A stretch of 48,667 bases of DNA from Branchiostoma floridae (lineage: Eukaryota > Chordata > Leptocardii > Amphioxiformes > Branchiostomatidae): positions 333,816 through 382,482 of the forward strand of contig NC_049995.1 of the NCBI RefSeq assembly GCF_000003815.2, given 5' to 3'. Of the stretch, positions 43,601 through 48,667 are shown in pieces. Numbering within the stretch: position 1 is the first letter of the stretch; the number at the start of each line of letters is the position of its first letter. The position numbers were made by a program, and so were the translations under genes. The notes below the pieces were generated by a model. That model was not told the origin of the DNA, did not search any database, and saw only the letters and a list, made by a program, of their open reading frames with translations.

Positions 43601-43967
43601 TGGATCAAGTGGAGAAAAATCAAATCAGTGAGCGGAACGGTTTACGGTAGTTGCATAAGTAAAAGACGAAAGCTCACGACTCCTCCTAAGGCCTCGGTTC
43701 CGATTTGGCACTTGGAAATCTGTCCGAATTTCTTGCGTGACTAAGTGGCCCCTTGAGATACCATGTGGCTCCCGAGATAAAGTTAAATGCAGCCGAGCCC
43801 CTGGTTTATTTTAGGTCTTAGTTGAATTGGGCACGAGACTCGGTAACCAATAGACGCCGCGATCTCCCCATGGGTTGTACCAAAGGGTGGGGTAAAATAT
43901 TTTAAAAAGGTTACCAATTGGGATCTTTTCCCAACATCTTAAGTCTCCTATAATATGTTAAACCCAT

Positions 43968-44278
43968 GCAGCCGGTGCAATGGCCTAGTGGGTAGAGTGT
44001 TCGCCTTGCATTCGGAAGATCATGAGTTCGATCCCGGCCGAGTCATACCAAAGACTATAAAAATGGTACATGCTGCTTTCTCTGCTTAGCACTCAGCATT
44101 CGGGAAAGAGTATGGAAGTTGAACACACACCACTACCAGTGGACTAGCCCCCTGCTGTAGTGATTGCGTTGTGTGTGGCCCAGGGCTAACGAAGCAGAGA
44201 TGGGCACCGCCCTATGCGCCAGAAATGGGCACTGCCCTTGGCGAGGGAAGGGTTTAACTAACTTTAACTTTAATGCTG
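43968..44278 (+). mobile_element. tRNA-derived SINE, plus strand
   Basis: A-box-like TGGCCTAGTGGGTAGAG and B box GTTCGATCCCGG about 45 bp apart form the tRNA head. A body with CTTAGCACTCAGCATTCGGG follows, and the tail is short repeats TAACTTTAACTTTAA. It ends about 17 bp from the splice donor of NIDO exon 3, in antisense to the gene. It may belong to the deuterostome SINE group; not certain. Confidence 0.65.
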
Positions 44279-44295
44279 CACTTTATTGTACTTAC

Positions 44296-44589
44296 AAGAT
44301 TGAGACCATCTCCCGTCGCCCCCTTCATCCCAACTTCATGCCAGGTTGCGATGTAGGTCCAGGTCGCCACGAAGCTTCCATTATCGGCGGGAAAGGCTGT
44401 CCTGACATCCATGGTTGCTCTGGCCAACACATCAGCATCGACAGTTTCCCGATGGTAGATTTGACCAGTATGGTCTGTCTGGATGTCAGTGAAGAAAGCG
44501 GCGATGACTTTGTTGTCGGTCACTGGAAACGCAGCTGACGTGAAGCCTGTTACCGCGTATCCAAAGGAGATGGCGCCGTTGGTATTCAC
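44296..44589 (-). CDS. NIDO-domain protein, exon 3
   Basis: Acceptor TTTTCCACAG then 98 in-phase codons: VNTNGAISFG, FPVTDNKVIAAFFTDI, GQIYHRETVDADVLARAT and GSFVATWTYIATWHEVG, then donor GTAAGT. V-N-T-N-G-x-I-S-F, the A-F-F-x-D-I block and the ATW motif are the signature of NIDO (nidogen extracellular) domains, found in secreted or matrix proteins. The domain is not finished here: the following NTFQ-type segment should be in the next exon, which was not found. Phase 0 at both ends. Confidence 0.87.
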
Positions 44590-44988
44590 CTGTGGAAAAC
44601 GCAGAAGATTTAGCTCAAATAAAGAAAATCTCAACTTTATATTATCATTCTGATCCTAAACGATCTCTGACTGAATTAATGTAAGGATTGCATCTGTTTG
44701 AAAACAATTGCATTTCCAACTTTAGAATCCATTGGTATCTGTGAAAAATACATCATTGCAGACATCTACCCTTGACGGTCATTTATACACATCACCCTTT
44801 CATGCCAGGCTTACCGTTTGTGTTATGTCAATTAGATACATGTAAACATATATAAAGCCACGTGTACGGGCATTCGTTCCGTTAGTTTTACGTGCACTGC
44901 GTTAGCGCTGACCAGCCGTCACCAGCTGATTGCGTTGATTACCTACTACCAACAGTAGGGATTCTAGGAAGGTAATCTATACCAAATA

Positions 44989-45425
44989 AGGGTGGGTACC
45001 GGTACAGAAAATTCAGGTCTAGGTCCGGTTCAGGTCCAAAGGATCAGGTCCAGGTACGGACCTGAACCTGTACCTGTACCTTGACCTGATTCAGTACTAG
45101 TATGTGAGAATTTGTGAATAGACGATACTCTAAACAATGGTCCATTTCGCCACAAAGAAATATGTTTAGTGCAGGCAAGGCTTACTGCCATTGTACGATT
45201 GACTGTAAAACTTGTTAGAAATTACTGTAGACTCTACTCTACTTTGCTCTTGCTATTTTCCTCGACCAGTAAGCCCTAAAACGTGTGAATACTTGATCTT
45301 ATAATCTGTTCAATTCCCAATAGATCCGTCATCCGGTCCACCGATTTTTTGTCAGGTCCGGTTTTTCCGGACCGGTCCAATAAGAAAAAATGGTTTTGTA
45401 CAGGTGTACAGTACCCACCCCTAAT
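44989..45425. mobile_element. TIR repeat rich in AGGTCC/GGACCT
   Basis: Left GGGTGGGTACCGGTACAG and right CTGTAC..GTACCCACCCC (on the other strand GGGGTGGGTACTGTACA) form imperfect inverted ends. The interior near the left end is made of AGGTCC/GGACCT phrases. Related fragments are at 12265-12375 and 45563-45720. Confidence 0.6.
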
Positions 45426-45537
45426 CCCAAATGTACTCCATCCCATGAATGCGTTTGGGATAGAAGCACGTCTGGGATGCAAACCTATCCCGGGTGTGTT
45501 TCTATCATAGAAGCGCTTCTAGCGTAAGAATACAAGA

Positions 45538-45559
45538 CCATCTGTGATATAACAGATGG
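45538..45559. repeat. 8 bp hairpin
   Basis: CCATCTGT and ACAGATGG with a GATATA loop, just before the minisatellite. Confidence 0.7.
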
Positions 45560-45562
45560 CTA

Positions 45563-45640
45563 CCGGTTCAGGTCCGGTACAGGTCCGGTACAGGTCCGGT
45601 ACAGGTCCGGTACAGGTCCGGTACAGGTCCGGTTCCGGTC
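45563..45640. repeat. 11 bp minisatellite GGTACAGGTCC
   Basis: About six perfect tandem units. The unit matches the phrases in the neighbouring TIR repeat, so it probably grew from it. Confidence 0.95.
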
Positions 45641-45659
45641 CAGTGGACCAGCTCCAGGT

Positions 45660-46140
45660 ACGGATTGTCTGTGATGTGACATATTGTTTTTTGCCATACT
45701 CTACACAATGGTCGATTTGGCCCCAAACGAATCTGTGGAGTATTCAACTACAACGGGCATTTTGATAACTGTATCTCAATGTAAACAAAGCTAGATGCCT
45801 TCGTGCGTTTGCATTATTGCCCATTTTTGTACATTTATAGATGCTTAAAGTTTTGGACAATATCTCTTACCAGCGACACCTACATGCACCACGAACAGAA
45901 CCAACTCTGTAGAACATAACAGTGCCAGCACTAAAGGAAGCCAAATACGGTAAATGAAACTTAATACTTCCTTTAAACACTCAGCTATGTAAAACGTAAT
46001 GTATACAGTGACCTAAAAACCTGATGAATATGTACACGACTTTTTCATATCATTAATAACAAAACAGCAACCAACAAGTACCTTGAAAAAAATGATAAAA
46101 GTTGTGTCTTTATCTAGCGAATATGACTAAAGAGACTTAC
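45660..46140. other. intron of the NIDO gene, nothing else seen
   Basis: The beginning keeps the CATACTCTACACAATGG phrase of the 44989-45425 repeat. The rest shows no signal. Confidence 0.5.
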
Positions 46141-46269
46141 GTAAAGTGAATTATAGCTGTTCCCAAAGAATGGGAATGAGACGCTGAGGCTCTGCTGTCC
46201 TGAAGCGCCCTCATTGTCTGCAGTACCGGGTCCGTACGGGTAGAAGGCAGTGTTGTTCACTGGAGTTAT
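46141..46269 (-). CDS. NIDO-domain protein, exon 2
   Basis: Acceptor TTTTCTCCTAG then 43 codons: ITPVNNTAFYPYGPGTAD, NEGASGQQSLSVSFPFFG and NSYNSLY, then donor GTAAGTC. The AFYPYGPG..D start and the SFPFFG..YNSLYVNTNG join across the intron are typical of the beginning of NIDO domains. Phase 0 at both ends, matching exons 1 and 3. The exon was found by reading translations; no long open frame marks it. Confidence 0.87.
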
Positions 46270-47808
46270 CTAGGAGAAAATTGACATAAATTACTTTAAT
46301 TTTGACATTGGGGGACTCTCAATCTTTTAATATGCCTTATAGAACTTTATTTCGCGCCAACATGACGATTGGGATTTCTCACTCGGCTTTCTTTGCTTCG
46401 AAAGAATAATAACACGAAGCCCTCTCGAGCCCTATGGTTTTGCTACTTCGATAACAAAAAGAACCCTGGATAATTAACCTGTCACCGAAGGCTTCCTGCA
46501 TGTAAATGTGCCGATTCGTATCGACGATACAAACTTATGAGGACTAAATTTTCTTTTTGTCTACACAAATTTTTCTAGAGGACATCATAATTATAACTCT
46601 ATATTTTACCTCTCTCTTTCTGATTCAGTGGCGTTTATTTTGTAAATCTTATATATTCTTTATTCTTTGTGACGAATGAAGACAATGTGGCGCTGCACTC
46701 CAGTTACCAACTTATTCTAACAGTGCCACAAACATAGTACAGACAGGAGGTAGAGGAAGCTCCCTGGCCAAAGTAAGGTACCAATTTTTACAACTGGGTG
46801 AAGAGAGAAAGATATAGAATCCAAATACCCGTCCTGAAGTCAAATTATTTAAAGCGTTACGGTAGTAAGTGTTGTAGATTTCAACATCTTGATAGAACTA
46901 GTACAAAATGAGCACTAATTTTGTAAACATATAAAACCTAGATTCAGTAAATTGGTAGTAAACGGTGTTTATGATTGTAATAACTGCTTAAAACTACATA
47001 ACATGGTACATAACAATCAACGAAATTGAAAATAAGACGTTGCTAAAGCTTACATCTAAATAGAAGGAGATCCGTATAAAGAAATATGTAATGGTGAATT
47101 TGGCCTGCCCTGGTTTACATAATAGTTAGTGTTAGCATCCTAGAACTGTATTACATGAACCAATGAGGACACTAACAAACGCTTTACGTTGGGCCAGAAT
47201 ATGCAGATAACTAAGTATAATCGTGACAAGGTCAGAGCAGAAGACTTGTATCCGGCATCAGTAGACTACTAGATGATCACATCGTTTCACAGAATGCACT
47301 CACCCATATAATTGCACGGCGCAAACATGTCTTTCTGCATTCCATTATTATACCGGTCCCAAAAATGTTAAGACCCCATATGTAATTTCTCTGGACAAAA
47401 AGTCACTACATTTTGTCTATCATTTCAAGTTTTGATTTCCACAGCCGTAAATATTAAAAATAATTCCATACCCAAGTAATTTTTTAAAGATACAATTTTT
47501 CCTTTTCCGATGCTTAAACATCAAATGCTCAAACTTTGTCCGAAAAAAGCTCAACATACAGCAATGGTCCGCGACAGCCATGATAGTAGTTCGCTTGTTA
47601 CGTATTTTAAAATAAATCTTAACAACTATATTTTACTGTATTGCGTTCATGTTTAGACATGTGTGTTCTTAATCAAATGGGCGCCATTTAGTTCACCTCC
47701 GCTAGACACTAAAAGACTGTCGCTGCTAAAATGTTTTTTTTTATCGATTCGAGCCAAGAGTAGTAACAACTATGAAGAAACAGCATGTCCGTCAAAGTTG
47801 AACCTTCT
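46270..47808. other. first intron of the NIDO gene, nothing recognised
   Basis: AT-rich, no exon-like or repeat signal that I could support. Confidence 0.45.
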
Positions 47809-47811
47809 TAC

Positions 47812-47978
47812 GGGCGCAGTCACATATACATGTAGGTCGTGCGATCGTCGTACGATCGCTAACTTCGGGCATTTTGGAGGACAAAAACCATCGTTTTCAG
47901 GATAGTTCAACTGTCTTGGTACACAAAATGATGTTTCTGATCGTACGACGATCACACGACCTATATGTGACTGCGCCC
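47812..47978. mobile_element. 167 bp MITE
   Basis: GGGCGCAGTCACATATA at the left matches TATATGTGACTGCGCCC reversed at the right, and the arms continue through GTCGT and ATCGT. TAC on both sides (47809-47811, 47979-47981). The 3 bp target copy is compatible with a Harbinger-type element. Confidence 0.8.
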
Positions 47979-47993
47979 TACTATCCCCATCAC

Positions 47994-48092
47994 AGCTCTA
48001 AATTACGAGGCGGCATACCCCTGACTTGGAAGGAGGAGACTCTGCCATTACTTCGTCGGCAGCAGGGTCATGCCTCCTCGTTATTTAGAGCT
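47994..48092. repeat. inverted repeat with 23 bp arms
   Basis: AGCTCTAAATTACGAGGCGGCA pairs with TGCCTCCTCGTTATTTAGAGCT with two mismatches, enclosing about 53 bp. Possibly a tiny MITE. Confidence 0.7.
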
Positions 48093-48170
48093 CGAAGACT
48101 CGTCGACCGATCGATTTTCGCCTAATATGAGGGGGGTATAACGAACACTGAAAAAAAAAACTTAACCTAC

Positions 48171-48230
48171 CTGAGCCGAGGTCATAACCAGGGAAGCCAG
48201 CAGACACACCGTCAGAGTGAGTTGTCTCAT
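48171..48230 (-). CDS. NIDO-domain protein, exon 1 (signal peptide)
   Basis: ATG at 48228-48230 opens a 20-codon secretion signal: MRQLTLTVCLLASLV followed by MTSAQ. It ends in CAG and donor GTAGGT at 48169-48170. Phase 0 fits exon 2 directly. The hydrophobic stretch and small residues before the probable cleavage site show that the product is secreted or enters the secretory path. Confidence 0.83.
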
Positions 48231-48353
48231 CTTGTCGAGTCGCTGCACTGAAGTCCCTTGAGACTGAGGTATAGAAAGAAGACTCCTGTTACGTATTGGC
48301 AAGCTCTTTGAAGCAAAAGAAATCGGAGGTGTCGCTGAAAAGAGTAGTTTCGA

Positions 48354-48363
48354 CTATATTTGG
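48354..48363 (-). promoter_or_regulatory. possible TATA/CArG-like box of the NIDO gene
   Basis: CCAAATATAG on the minus strand about 125 bp before the ATG would place a start site near 48325 and a ~95 base leader. It differs from a perfect CArG box at the last position. Confidence 0.4.
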
Positions 48364-48667
48364 ATGCTCCGAAATGACAAATACGCCTCTGCATTTAATT
48401 GCCAAACAAAAAAATACGTCAAAAATAAGATTGTAATGAAATCTATAAAGACAATAGGAGATCATACTTTGTGTGGCAATATAGTATCACAAGGTTTTTA
48501 TTGTTAATTTTTTGTTCGTTCTTTGCACCGTTTTTTTTAATGTTCGCACCATCACTAGGCCACACAAGGGTAAGACCTCTGAATTTGTCCCTAGACGCCA
48601 TGTCCCACCCGGGTTTTGTCTAGTAATACGTATATGTAGATGTAGACGCTATCTAGTTGACTTTAAC
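48364..48667. other. upstream flank, nothing recognised
   Basis: No gene or repeat could be supported. Confidence 0.4.

Noticed and set aside
43968-44050. Possible true tRNA gene
   Set aside because: The head has A and B boxes but the acceptor stem does not pair and a SINE body and tail follow.
44164-44538. 124-codon plus-strand frame
   Set aside because: Its second half is antisense to NIDO exon 3 and its start lies in the SINE.

Overview
The window looks like genomic DNA from a cephalochordate (amphioxus, Branchiostoma). The reasons are a leucine-rich-repeat/immunoglobulin (LRR-Ig) receptor gene of the kind greatly expanded in amphioxus, a very dense mixture of small inverted-repeat DNA transposons, CR1-type and R2/NeSL-type retroposon fragments and tRNA-derived SINEs, and exon/intron genes with GT-AG introns. 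The species call is inference. Five runs of N (12386-12485, 17968-18410, 31759-31858, 33373-33597, 39870-40779) mark a draft assembly.

Layout. (1) 1-2370: part of a PIF/Harbinger DNA transposon with a transposase broken by one stop codon. (2) 2371-35100: a large direct duplication in the pattern A-B-A-B-A. A is a ~290 bp repeat (2371, 19411, 34811). B is a ~15-17 kb block carrying one intronless LRR-Ig receptor gene on the minus strand. The B1 gene (5656-7725) has lost its membrane and cytoplasmic part where a CR1-type retroposon fragment now lies. The B2 gene (23570-26611) is complete at 1013 residues. Comparing the two blocks gives filled/empty-site pairs for several mobile elements: a 4.0 kb Harbinger-like element in B1 only, piggyBac-like MITEs, and a TIR element in B2. 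(3) 35100-37270: a piggyBac-like MITE remnant, the 3' end of an R2/NeSL-type retroposon encoding a restriction-like endonuclease, and a 343 bp Harbinger-type MITE. (4) 37560-48370: a minus-strand multi-exon gene or pair of genes. Exons at 48230, 46269 and 44589 encode a signal peptide and most of a NIDO (nidogen-type) domain. Exons at 39471, 38563 and 37824 encode a complete six-cysteine C-type lectin domain, with a stop codon and a poly(A) signal. These sets may be one secreted NIDO-CTLD protein whose connecting exon is hidden, perhaps in the 910 bp gap, or two neighbouring genes. The introns are filled with MITEs, two SINEs and a second copy of the interior of the 4 kb element.

Biologically, the two recognisable host systems, LRR-Ig receptors and a CTLD protein, are both extracellular recognition modules. 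The main evolutionary story is local duplication of a receptor followed by transposon remodelling of one copy. An important caution is that the divergence between B1 and B2 (11 differences in one 222 bp stretch I counted) is within what two amphioxus haplotypes can show, so a haplotype assembly artefact must be considered. All intergenic and intronic stretches were scanned. Where nothing is listed I saw no gene-like signal.
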